A stretch of DNA of 64,000 bases from Actinomycetota bacterium (lineage in GTDB: Bacteria > Actinomycetota > Acidimicrobiia > IMCC26256 > PALSA-610). Numbering within the stretch: the first letter of the stretch is position 1; each line of letters starts with the position of its first letter. Below, piece after piece: positions 24,852 through 31,348 of this stretch. The position numbers and the translations under genes are program-made. The notes beneath the pieces were generated by a model that worked only from the letters and a program-made list of their open reading frames with translations, was not told where the DNA came from and ran no database searches. The DNA lies in assembly GCA_005773635.1 (NCBI GenBank), contig SXHN01000031.1:26463-90462 (forward strand). Reading direction: 5' to 3'.

Positions 24852-25706
24852 TTAGCGGCACGGTGGCGGCGGAATTCGTTCACCAGGACCGGTGTCCAAT
24901 ACACGTTGCACTGCTGATGCTTCGAGCGCATAGCCAATCGAATCGTCATCAGGATCGATCGCGAATGTCATGGCGACAACCGCACCTTCGCTATCCACAA
25001 CCGGTGCCCCCGAATCACCCGGTTCTAGCTGTGTGGCAAGCACCATGACAGGGCGTCGATGCGATCCCTGCCCATAAATGTCCGGGCCCTGTCCGTTGAT
25101 CGATCCGGATACCAAGAGCCCGGCAGGAGCGACACGCAACGGCCGTCCGTGCGGGTGCCCAAACACGCCAAAGGTGCCAGTCTGGGGACTATCGCGCAAC
25201 TCCAACGGCGTGCCGGTCGATGAGCTACTGAGCAGCGCAATGTCGAGAACGGGGTCGAAACCAACCAGCGCGGCGCGTTGCGATGTGCCGCTGATGTCGA
25301 CGACACGCGGATCAAGCATCCCAACGACGACATGGGCGTTGGTCGCGACAAGCCCATCGCTCACAACCCAGCCGGTGCCGGTGACGAGTTCCCCACACGC
25401 GCGACCGGTGACCTTCACGACAGACCGCTCCACACGGCGCCGCACTCGATCCGAAATTCCCGACGATCTTGGCACCGGGCCGACATCGGGGATCTGGTCC
25501 GCGTCGCCGAGGATCGCGAGTCCGCTCGGAAACGAGACGTCGGAATTCGGGATGTCACGGAGCGCGCGCTGCGCAGCGGGCACCGCAGCAACCACGGCGA
25601 CGATCAATGCGAACAAAGCGAGTCGCCGCGCTGACGCACGAATCAGCAAGACCGCGGCGAGCACCGCCGCTGCGGACGCGAACAACGCAACATCGGCAGG
25701 GTTCAC
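24852..25706 (-). CDS. membrane-anchored trypsin-like serine protease (MarP/S1C-like)
   Basis: A 284-aa protease with two hydrophobic N-terminal segments (residues ~5-22 and 28-47), then an external chymotrypsin-fold domain. The triad is H125 (ATNAHVV), D155 (LDIALL) and S232 (GDSGAP). It resembles the protease half of mycobacterial MarP, which has four membrane helices and is needed for acid resistance, but this one has a shorter anchor. C104 and a Cys near the C-terminus (PPPPCR) could form a disulfide. The GTG start overlaps the TrmI stop by 4 nt (GTGA). It is the last gene before a strong terminator. Confidence 0.8.
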   Translation of the reverse strand: MNPADVALFASAAAVLAAVLLIRASARRLALFALIVAVVAAVPAAQRALRDIPNSDVSFPSGLAILGDADQIPDVGPVPRSSGISDRVRRRVERSVVKVTGRACGELVTGTGWVVSDGLVATNAHVVVGMLDPRVVDISGTSQRAALVGFDPVLDIALLSSSSTGTPLELRDSPQTGTFGVFGHPHGRPLRVAPAGLLVSGSINGQGPDIYGQGSHRRPVMVLATQLEPGDSGAPVVDSEGAVVAMTFAIDPDDDSIGYALEASAVQRVLDTGPGERIPPPPCR

Positions 25707-26500
25707 AGTTCGGCGGGTACTTCCTCCGCCAGGAGCAATCGGGCAGTGGTCAAGAAACCAGTGTGAGCAACCATACGGTGGTCAGGACGGACTGATTGAC
25801 CCTCGATATGCCAGCCGCGCTGCAGAATCTCAACGGTTTCAGCCATCCCGAAATTGCTGGTCTCGAGCACTTCACGCAGCCGCATGACCTGGCCGATAGT
25901 CGGCAAATAACTCAGCAAAATACCTCCGGGACGCAATGCCTTTTCAGCGTGCGGCACGACCTGCCACGGCTCGGGAAGGTCGAGGAGAATCCGGTCCAGA
26001 TCAACGTGATCTATACCCCCGTAAATGTCGCGGACTTCCACCTCAAACGGGAGATCGTCGCCGAGGTACGCACGAACATTTTCTTGGGCGCGCTTCGAGA
26101 AGTCGTCGCGAATCTCATATCCATAGAGTCGGCCGTGGGTACCTATCGATCGCAAGATCGCCATCGTGAGGGCACCCGAACCAATGCCCGACTCGAGCAC
26201 ACGCGCGCCAGGAAACACATCGGCGAGCACCAAGATCGGACCGATGTCTTTCGGATAGATGACCTGCGCTCCGCGCGGCATCTCCAAGATGTACTCACCC
26301 AAGGTCGGACGCAGCACCAGCAACCGTTGATTCTTGGTTGTTCGCACCGTGATGCCCTCAGGGTGACCGATGAGGTCATCGTGTTTCATCGCGCCCGCGT
26401 GCGTATGAAATTCTCCACCTTCAACCAGCGTGACGAGGTGACGGCGTTTCTTGGTATCGACCACAAGCACACGTTCGCCAGCTTGGAGTTCGCGGCTCAT
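25703..26500 (-). CDS. trmI: tRNA (adenine-58-N1)-methyltransferase TrmI
   Basis: A 265-aa Class I SAM methyltransferase that makes m1A58 in the T-loop of tRNA. The N-terminal small beta domain (ERVLVVDTKKRRHLVTLVEGGEFHTHAG) is followed by the characteristic RPTLGEYILEMPRGAQVIYPKDI, the SAM-binding VLESGIGSGALTMAILR and the catalytic-site DRILLDLPEPWQVV. Start 26500 overlaps the TtuA-like stop as ATGA, so the 19-residue track extension is rejected. In Thermus, m1A58 strongly promotes 2-thiolation of T54, the reaction of the two genes directly upstream. Confidence 0.92.
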   Translation of the reverse strand: MSRELQAGERVLVVDTKKRRHLVTLVEGGEFHTHAGAMKHDDLIGHPEGITVRTTKNQRLLVLRPTLGEYILEMPRGAQVIYPKDIGPILVLADVFPGARVLESGIGSGALTMAILRSIGTHGRLYGYEIRDDFSKRAQENVRAYLGDDLPFEVEVRDIYGGIDHVDLDRILLDLPEPWQVVPHAEKALRPGGILLSYLPTIGQVMRLREVLETSNFGMAETVEILQRGWHIEGQSVRPDHRMVAHTGFLTTARLLLAEEVPAEL

Positions 26501-27420
26501 GATGTTGTTCCAATCGTGATTCCTGTGGCTCGCACCTGCAACCGGCAGAACGCGCATACATCGTTAGTAGTTGGCGCGTCACAATGCGCGCACGGTTGCA
26601 ACGTCTGGCGTTCTTCGACCGCGACATCCGCAAATCGTTGATGGGCTCTGTCGAAAAATCCCGTAAGGAAAGCGGTTTTGGCTCCTGGCGATTGTTCTTC
26701 GAGCTGGTTCAATATTTCCTTGTAGCCAAGGTGCCGATTCCCGGCCGCCATTGGACACTCCTCGATGATGTAATCGATTCCATTCAACACGCAATACGCA
26801 GCCATTTCCCGCTCGCCGAGTTTCACCAACGGCTTGACCTTTTTGGCAAATCCTTCGCTGGCTGGCAACACGGGATATTGGCGAGCGAGGTAGCCCTCTT
26901 CCCACCGCAACACATTGCCCATCAGCACCGCAGCTTCGTCGTCAAGGTTATGTCCCGTTGCGACAGCGTCGTACTCGCCATCTATGGCGGCCTGATTAAA
27001 GAGATGGCGCTTTGAAAGCCCACACGCGCTGCATGGTGCGCGCCGGGCGGCCTCCGAGCCCGTCGGTATATCAAAACCATACTGCTGTGGAAGGTCCACC
27101 TCGATCAACTTCAAATCGCGAGATTGTGCAAAATCGCGAGCGAATCGTCCAGATTCGTTCGAGTACTCACCGATGCCCAGCCCGACATACAACCCATCTG
27201 CTTGATAGCCCGCCTTGAGCAACAGATCCCAAAGCGCCAAGGAGTCTTTACCTCCCGAAACCGCAACGAGTACGCGTTCTTCGGGTTGCAGCATCTTGAA
27301 ATCGTGGATCGCACGGCGTACTTGTTCAGTGCAGTGATGATTAAAGCAGTCTTTACAAAACGCGGCGTTGTGGCGGCGCACATCGATAACGGCAGGGCTT
27401 TTGCACCGTCGACATTTCAT
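26497..27420 (-). CDS. ttuA: TtuA-type tRNA 2-thiolation enzyme (tRNA-5-methyluridine-54 2-sulfurtransferase)
   Basis: A 307-aa PP-loop ATPase of the TtuA/TtcA/CTU1 superfamily. An N-terminal zinc finger (C3, C6, C22, C25) precedes the PP-loop S55-G-G-K-D-S60. Three Cys fit the ligands of a catalytic [4Fe-4S] cluster: C130 and C133 (PCSACG) and C222 (EECPMA), the spacing known for TtuA. A C-terminal zinc finger follows (C277, C280, C289, C292). Two zinc fingers distinguish TtuA from TtcA. The enzyme activates U54 by adenylation and receives sulfur from TtuB, which is encoded 3 nt upstream. Confidence 0.88.
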   Translation of the reverse strand: MKCRRCKSPAVIDVRRHNAAFCKDCFNHHCTEQVRRAIHDFKMLQPEERVLVAVSGGKDSLALWDLLLKAGYQADGLYVGLGIGEYSNESGRFARDFAQSRDLKLIEVDLPQQYGFDIPTGSEAARRAPCSACGLSKRHLFNQAAIDGEYDAVATGHNLDDEAAVLMGNVLRWEEGYLARQYPVLPASEGFAKKVKPLVKLGEREMAAYCVLNGIDYIIEECPMAAGNRHLGYKEILNQLEEQSPGAKTAFLTGFFDRAHQRFADVAVEERQTLQPCAHCDAPTTNDVCAFCRLQVRATGITIGTTS

Positions 27421-27423
27421 TGG

Positions 27424-27621
27424 TTACGCGCCGCCCGATACCACTGGTCGAATTTCAATCGAGTCTTCGTCACGAAGCTGTGCATCACGAGTGACAAGTT
27501 CGTCGTTGCAGATCACGAGTACTGATTCAGGCACAATGTTCAGTTGCTTGAGCAGCTTGCTCACGCTCGTTGGGCCAGGCATTTGAATTTCTCGCCGAGG
27601 ATTCCGCAGCAATACGTTCAT
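27424..27621 (-). CDS. ttuB: TtuB-like ubiquitin-fold sulfur carrier
   Basis: A 65-aa beta-grasp protein. Length and pattern (VLLRNPRREIQMPGPTSVSK, LLKQLNIVPESVLVICNDELVT, LRDEDSIEIRPVVSGG) match Thermus TtuB as I know it and are closer to it than to ThiS or MoaD. TtuB is C-terminally adenylated and thiocarboxylated, gives sulfur to tRNA T54 and can also be conjugated to proteins. Here the C-terminus is S-G-G-A, with one extra Ala after the diglycine, which would block activation unless removed. The start overlaps the upstream small gene as ATGA. Confidence 0.85.
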   Translation of the reverse strand: MNVLLRNPRREIQMPGPTSVSKLLKQLNIVPESVLVICNDELVTRDAQLRDEDSIEIRPVVSGGA

Positions 27622-27836
27622 TTTTTCGGGCGGTCGCGCACCGTTACTTCGAAACGGTCACCCGGCTTGAGCGATTGGCGCCACAACGTTTCCGGCTTCG
27701 GGTTTGCCAGCCGGCGCAGCACGCGTACGGTGGCGGCGGCGATGCCGACAATCATCCACGGTTGGGAACCCTGCAATCCTTTGCGGGTTCCGGTTTTCAT
27801 GAGTCGATTGACAATTGATTCCACCAGGTTGCTCAA
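27618..27836 (-). CDS. small membrane protein, unknown function
   Basis: A 72-aa protein with a modest hydrophobic segment (PWMIVGIAAATVRVLRRLA, ~27-45) and a basic C-terminus (FEVTVRDRPKK). I do not recognise a family. Reality is supported by the overlaps on both sides: its TTG start overlaps the stop of the next small gene (TTGA), and its stop overlaps the ttuB start (ATGA). It is probably translated together with its neighbours. Any role in tRNA thiolation or membrane stress is speculative. Confidence 0.6.
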   Translation of the reverse strand: MSNLVESIVNRLMKTGTRKGLQGSQPWMIVGIAAATVRVLRRLANPKPETLWRQSLKPGDRFEVTVRDRPKK

Positions 27837-28051
27837 ATCCGGCGGATCTCAATCACGGGCGAACGCTTTTTACCCTTGCGGCGACCCATGAGATACGCGC
27901 TGACCACCAACACAGCACCCACGGCAACCGCCGCCGCGGCCACCACCGACTTCGCCTTCTCGACACCGGTTTCAACCGGGCCTGCCATGTCGCGGAGCTT
28001 GGATTCAATGTCGCCAATCGACACGCGCTTCGGGGCCTGGGGTGTGCTCAT
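27833..28051 (-). CDS. small single-pass membrane protein, unknown function
   Basis: A 72-aa protein with an N-terminal amphipathic region (VSIGDIESKLRDMAGPVETGVEKAK), one transmembrane helix (SVVAAAAVAVGAVLVVSAYLMG, ~35-56) and a basic tail (GRRKGKKRSPVIEIRRI). No specific function is known to me. It overlaps the holin-like gene upstream and the 72-aa gene downstream by 4 nt each, forming part of a chain of overlapping small membrane-protein genes. Confidence 0.65.
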   Translation of the reverse strand: MSTPQAPKRVSIGDIESKLRDMAGPVETGVEKAKSVVAAAAVAVGAVLVVSAYLMGRRKGKKRSPVIEIRRI

Positions 28052-28380
28052 CGAACTTCCTTCGAAGTATCAGCCTTGCTTTTGGTCAGTTTCATCGCGA
28101 CGAGGCCGAGTGCAGAGCCGAGCAGCAGCAGTACCGCGAGGTATGGAAACCAGGACGATTTGCCCTGCCCGTCAAGCAATTCCGGCAATGTCGTCTGCAA
28201 CATGCGCAACGCGCCGACGGCGAGGAATGTCATTCCTACCCCGAACGCGAGGGCGCCAGCCAACGCCCAGCCGATATAGCGACCAATATTCTTGATCGGA
28301 TCAACGGTTTCTTGTTTCGCGTAGGAAACAACCAGATCTTTCAGTTCTTGGACCTGTTGCTGAGGCGATTTGTCGGCCAT
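28048..28380 (-). CDS. phage-holin-superfamily-like membrane protein (actinobacterial holin-X type)
   Basis: A 110-aa protein with an N-terminal helix (QQVQELKDLVVSYAKQETVDPIKNIGRYIGW) and two transmembrane segments (ALAGALAFGVGMTFLAVGALRML and FPYLAVLLLLGSALGLVAMKL). The sequence NIGRYIGWALAGALAF followed by two helices resembles the Phage_holin_3_6/holin-X family, which is widespread in actinobacterial chromosomes without phage context. There is no lysis gene nearby, so a housekeeping membrane role is more likely than lysis. It starts 10 nt after the acyl-CoA synthetase alpha stop. Confidence 0.65.
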   Translation of the reverse strand: MADKSPQQQVQELKDLVVSYAKQETVDPIKNIGRYIGWALAGALAFGVGMTFLAVGALRMLQTTLPELLDGQGKSSWFPYLAVLLLLGSALGLVAMKLTKSKADTSKEVR

Positions 28381-28390
28381 CGCAGGAAAA

Positions 28391-29872
28391 CTACCCGTTC
28401 ACGCGAGAGCGGCGCTGACGGTACCGAGCATCTCGCCACATGTGCTCCAGCGCCGTGACCGCCCGGTTGGCCGTTGAATAACACAAGCGCCCGGAATCAC
28501 GTACTGCTGCCGGCCCTGCGTTGTTCGGATCTGCGATACCAAGCTCGGTTGCGGTCATAATCGGCTTGCCAGTCGCGGCACTGATTTCTGCAGCCGCTTC
28601 GGCGAATCGGGTGTCTTGACGCTCGTGATAAGCGACGATTCGCTCGATCCCATGGTCGGGATAGAACCTGCCGTTACGCAAGAGTTGCGCTTGATTGGAT
28701 TGGATACCCAAGCCGAGGTACACGATGGCGTCCACATCGGGGTGCTCCGCCACGAGCTGTAACACCTCGGGAATCGTGTCGCGAGTCTCACCGCCAGCAA
28801 GATCGATCGGATTATTCCGACTCCATCGCGGCGGAAGTTTGGTGTCGATCTGAGCTTTCAAATCGTCTGGCAATACCGCCAATTCAAGCTCGCTGTTCGT
28901 AATTGCATCAGCCGTAACCACCCCCCAACCGCCTGCCGTCGTGATGACGATGGTGCGCGGCCCTTGCAACAGTGGCTGTGTCGCAAACGATGCGGCGGCC
29001 TCGAACGCTTCTTCGACATTGGCGGCTCTCGTAATACCAGCTTGGCGACACATACCGTCGAACACGCGGTCATCACTAGCAAGGCTTCCAGTGTGACTCG
29101 CCGCGGCACGTTGACCGCCGCTGGTGGCCCCGCCTTTCAGCAACACAAGCGGCTTCCGAGCGGCAATCGACCGCAGCCGTTCGAACAGCCCACGACCGTC
29201 GTTCACTCCCTCGAGATACGCAAGTGCGACTGCGGTGTGTGGATCGTTCGCGTAGTACTCGAGGTAATCAGCCACGCCCGTTGCAGCTGCATTTCCTGCG
29301 CTCACGGCCCGACTCACGCCGACGCCGCTTTGCACAGCAAGGTTCATGAACGAACTGACGAAATTGCCGCTCTGGCTCGCGATTCCAATCTTGCCTGCGG
29401 GCGGATACGGCGCAACGATCTGTGCGCAGAGTTTGGCTGGGGTGCTGACGACGCCTTGGCCGTTCGGACCCGCGAGAAGTATGCCCAACTCTGCTGCGAG
29501 CGCGACAAGCTCTTGTTGCGCGACAATCCCGGCCTCGCCCGCTTCGCCGTAGCCCGCGCTCGTCAGGAACGCTGCTTTGATGCCCTTTTTCGCCGCGGCA
29601 CGAAGCAAATCGACGTTGGCACTCGCTGGCGTGCACACAAAGACGAGGTCGTAGGTATCCGCGTCGAGGTCTGCAATGTCTTGTGCGGTCGCGATACCGA
29701 GCACCTCCCCGCCGTCTCGATTCGTTGCGGCGACTGCGCCCTCATATCCGCAAGCCAAAATGTTGTGCAGCGCCACGAAACCAAACTTGCCAGGATGGCT
29801 GCTCGCCCCAGCCACGACAACACCCTTGGGGTTGAACAGCGCCTCAAATCCGGCGGCGTTGAATGGGCTCAT
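28391..29872 (-). CDS. ADP-forming acyl-CoA synthetase, alpha (CoA-binding) subunit
   Basis: A 493-aa CoA-binding/succinyl-CoA-ligase-like protein. The N-terminal Rossmann CoA-binding domain (FNPKGVVVAGASSHPGKFG, FVCTPASANVDLL) is followed by two ligase-CoA domains. The phospho-His loop is visible in AASHTGSLASDD. With the ATP-grasp beta subunit encoded upstream it forms a split NDP-forming acyl-CoA synthetase (ACD type), interconverting acyl-CoA plus ADP and Pi with acid plus ATP. Its start overlaps the beta stop by 4 nt. The acyl substrate is not evident. Confidence 0.85.
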   Translation of the reverse strand: MSPFNAAGFEALFNPKGVVVAGASSHPGKFGFVALHNILACGYEGAVAATNRDGGEVLGIATAQDIADLDADTYDLVFVCTPASANVDLLRAAAKKGIKAAFLTSAGYGEAGEAGIVAQQELVALAAELGILLAGPNGQGVVSTPAKLCAQIVAPYPPAGKIGIASQSGNFVSSFMNLAVQSGVGVSRAVSAGNAAATGVADYLEYYANDPHTAVALAYLEGVNDGRGLFERLRSIAARKPLVLLKGGATSGGQRAAASHTGSLASDDRVFDGMCRQAGITRAANVEEAFEAAASFATQPLLQGPRTIVITTAGGWGVVTADAITNSELELAVLPDDLKAQIDTKLPPRWSRNNPIDLAGGETRDTIPEVLQLVAEHPDVDAIVYLGLGIQSNQAQLLRNGRFYPDHGIERIVAYHERQDTRFAEAAAEISAATGKPIMTATELGIADPNNAGPAAVRDSGRLCYSTANRAVTALEHMWRDARYRQRRSRVNG

Positions 29873-30519
29873 GACGCGACCTCCACCAGCGCGTCGACGG
29901 CCAACGGGCGACCATCGAGCGGCGACACGATCAAGGGATTCACATCGACGCTCACAATTTTGGGGTCGGCCGCCGCCAGCTTCGAGAGTCCGAGCAACAC
30001 CGCAACTAACGATTCGCGGTCCACTGCTGGTTCACCACGAAATTCTCCGAGCAGCTTTTGCGTGCTGAGTTCCTCGATCATCTCATGCGCGTCGATTTCG
30101 GTAATAGGCACGAGACGAAACACCACATCTTGAATTGCTTCGGCTAGCACGCCGCCGATACCGAGCATCACCGTCGGCCCGAACTGTTCGTCGGAGAGCA
30201 TGCCCGCAATAAGTTCACGGTTGCCCTTGAGCATTGGGGCCACCAACACCTGAACTTCGCCGTCGTCGGGGGTGGCGGCGCTCAGGAGTTCGGAGGCCGC
30301 AGCGTGCACGGAAGCTGCGTCTCGGAGATTGAGCTTTACAAGACCACGCTCGGTCTTGTGGGCAATAGCATCACCGTTGAGTTTCGCAACGACCGGATAC
30401 CCCATCTCGTTGGCAGCGGCGACGGCGGCCTCGGCGGTGGGCACGATTTGCTCATCGAGCATCGGCACACCGTGCTGAGCGAGCAATCGTTTTGATTCAA
30501 CTTCCGACAGAGTAGGCAT
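29869..30519 (-). CDS. ADP-forming acyl-CoA synthetase, beta (ATP-grasp) subunit
   Basis: A 216-aa ATP-grasp_5 protein. LSEVESKRLLAQHGVPM is the standard opening, followed by GYPVVAKLNGDAIAHKTERGLVKLNL, PMLKGNRELIAGM, MLGIGGVLAEAI and the closing SVDVNPLIV. It supplies the nucleotide-binding half of the split acyl-CoA synthetase. The true start is ATG 30519. The 106 extra residues in the ORF track are translated from the paired repeats in the 217-bp upstream intergenic region and are not part of the fold. Confidence 0.85.
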   Translation of the reverse strand: MPTLSEVESKRLLAQHGVPMLDEQIVPTAEAAVAAANEMGYPVVAKLNGDAIAHKTERGLVKLNLRDAASVHAAASELLSAATPDDGEVQVLVAPMLKGNRELIAGMLSDEQFGPTVMLGIGGVLAEAIQDVVFRLVPITEIDAHEMIEELSTQKLLGEFRGEPAVDRESLVAVLLGLSKLAAADPKIVSVDVNPLIVSPLDGRPLAVDALVEVAS

Positions 30520-30554
30520 CGAGGCGGCAGCGTACTGGGGTCCGCGACCGTACG

Positions 30555-30602
30555 GTCGACCGACGGCGCGTTTGTGTACCGCCCGCGGTCGACTAACGCG
30601 CC
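30555..30602. repeat. 38-bp dispersed palindromic repeat, copy 1 (with 10-bp extension)
   Basis: The core is 30565-30602. It begins GGCGCGTTTGTGTACC and ends GTCGACTAACGCGCC, so the ends are inverted (GGCGCG/CGCGCC), and the centre contains a small hairpin (ACCGC-CC-GCGGT). The 10 bp before the core (GTCGACCGAC) are shared with copy 2. The core differs by one base from copies 3 and 4, located 27 kb away. Confidence 0.85.
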
Positions 30603-30638
30603 AACCCGCACGGAAATGGGTCGGCGCGGCACAGTCCC

Positions 30639-30686
30639 GTCGACCGACGGCGCGTTTGTGTACCGCCGACGGTCGACTAACGCGCC
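30639..30686. repeat. 38-bp dispersed palindromic repeat, copy 2 (with 10-bp extension)
   Basis: The core is 30649-30686, in the same orientation as copy 1 and offset by 84 bp. Two adjacent bases in the centre differ (ACCGCCGACGGT against ACCGCCCGCGGT), but the outer stem pairs are kept. With its extension, this copy also forms a longer near-perfect inverted repeat of 14-bp arms (GTCGACCGACGGCG, one mismatch) around an 11-nt loop. Confidence 0.85.
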
Positions 30687-30736
30687 GACGCGATATTTGA
30701 AGGCGCGAACGGCACGGGGCATCTACAGTCGCGCTG

Positions 30737-31339
30737 ATGGAGTGTCTGGTGCTGCAAGGTCGACACGTGCGACTGGAGCCGGTGTCGTACGAACATCTCG
30801 ATGGCCTCGTCGCGGCTGCGAACGAGGACCGCACCACCTACGGATTCACCGAAGTGCCTGCAACGGCCGCAGCGATGAGATTGCATATCGAAGATTTGCA
30901 ATTGCAACAAGCGAGGGGTGGGGCACTGGCCTTCACAACGGTGAGGGTCGCTAATGATGCAATCGTCGGATGCACAAGGTTCCTGACAATCAGGTCATGG
31001 TTCGATCGCGGCGTTCCCGACGCAGTCGAGATCGGCGGGACGTGGTTGTCTGCGTCTGCGCAACGTACAGAAATCAACACCGAGGCAAAACTACTGATGC
31101 TCACGCACGCATTCGAAACATGGCAGGTGCAACGCCTCGACCTCAAAACCGATGCCCGAAATGCGCGAAGCCGAGCAGCAATCGAACGCCTCGGCGCCCG
31201 ATACGACGGGGTTCTCCGCGGCTGGCAACCGTCGCTGGTGCCCGGTGAAACCGGACAAGCACGCGACACTGCAATGTATTCAATCATTCCTGGAGAATGG
31301 CCGTCGGTCAAAGCGACACTGGCCAAACGCCTTCGTTGA
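30737..31339 (+). CDS. GNAT-family N-acetyltransferase
   Basis: A 200-aa GNAT protein of the RimJ/RimL-like group (LQGRHVRLEPVSYEHLDGLVAAANE). The acetyl-CoA site is degenerate (LSASAQRTEINTEAKLLMLTHAFE replaces the usual Q/R-x-x-G-x-G/A), as in many actinobacterial paralogues. It ends with the RNARSRAAIERLGARYDGVLR segment typical of the fold. The acceptor is unknown. It is divergent from the acyl-CoA synthetase beta gene, with the repeat-bearing intergenic region between them. Confidence 0.75.
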   Translation: MECLVLQGRHVRLEPVSYEHLDGLVAAANEDRTTYGFTEVPATAAAMRLHIEDLQLQQARGGALAFTTVRVANDAIVGCTRFLTIRSWFDRGVPDAVEIGGTWLSASAQRTEINTEAKLLMLTHAFETWQVQRLDLKTDARNARSRAAIERLGARYDGVLRGWQPSLVPGETGQARDTAMYSIIPGEWPSVKATLAKRLR

Positions 31340-31348
31340 CGTGCCGAT

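Noticed and set aside
27424-27621. ThiS or MoaD for the sulfur carrier
   Set aside because: No thi genes or other moa genes adjoin it, and length, pattern and the ttuA neighbour fit TtuB better.
28048-28380. Prophage lysis module
   Set aside because: The holin-like protein has no endolysin or phage gene nearby and sits in a housekeeping operon.
28964-30133. 389-aa plus-strand ORF
   Set aside because: It lies antisense to both subunits of the ADP-forming acyl-CoA synthetase and shows no recognisable fold.
30555-30686. CRISPR array
   Set aside because: There are only two copies per locus, each a 38-bp palindrome with unlike spacer lengths (46 and 26 bp at the two loci), and no cas genes.
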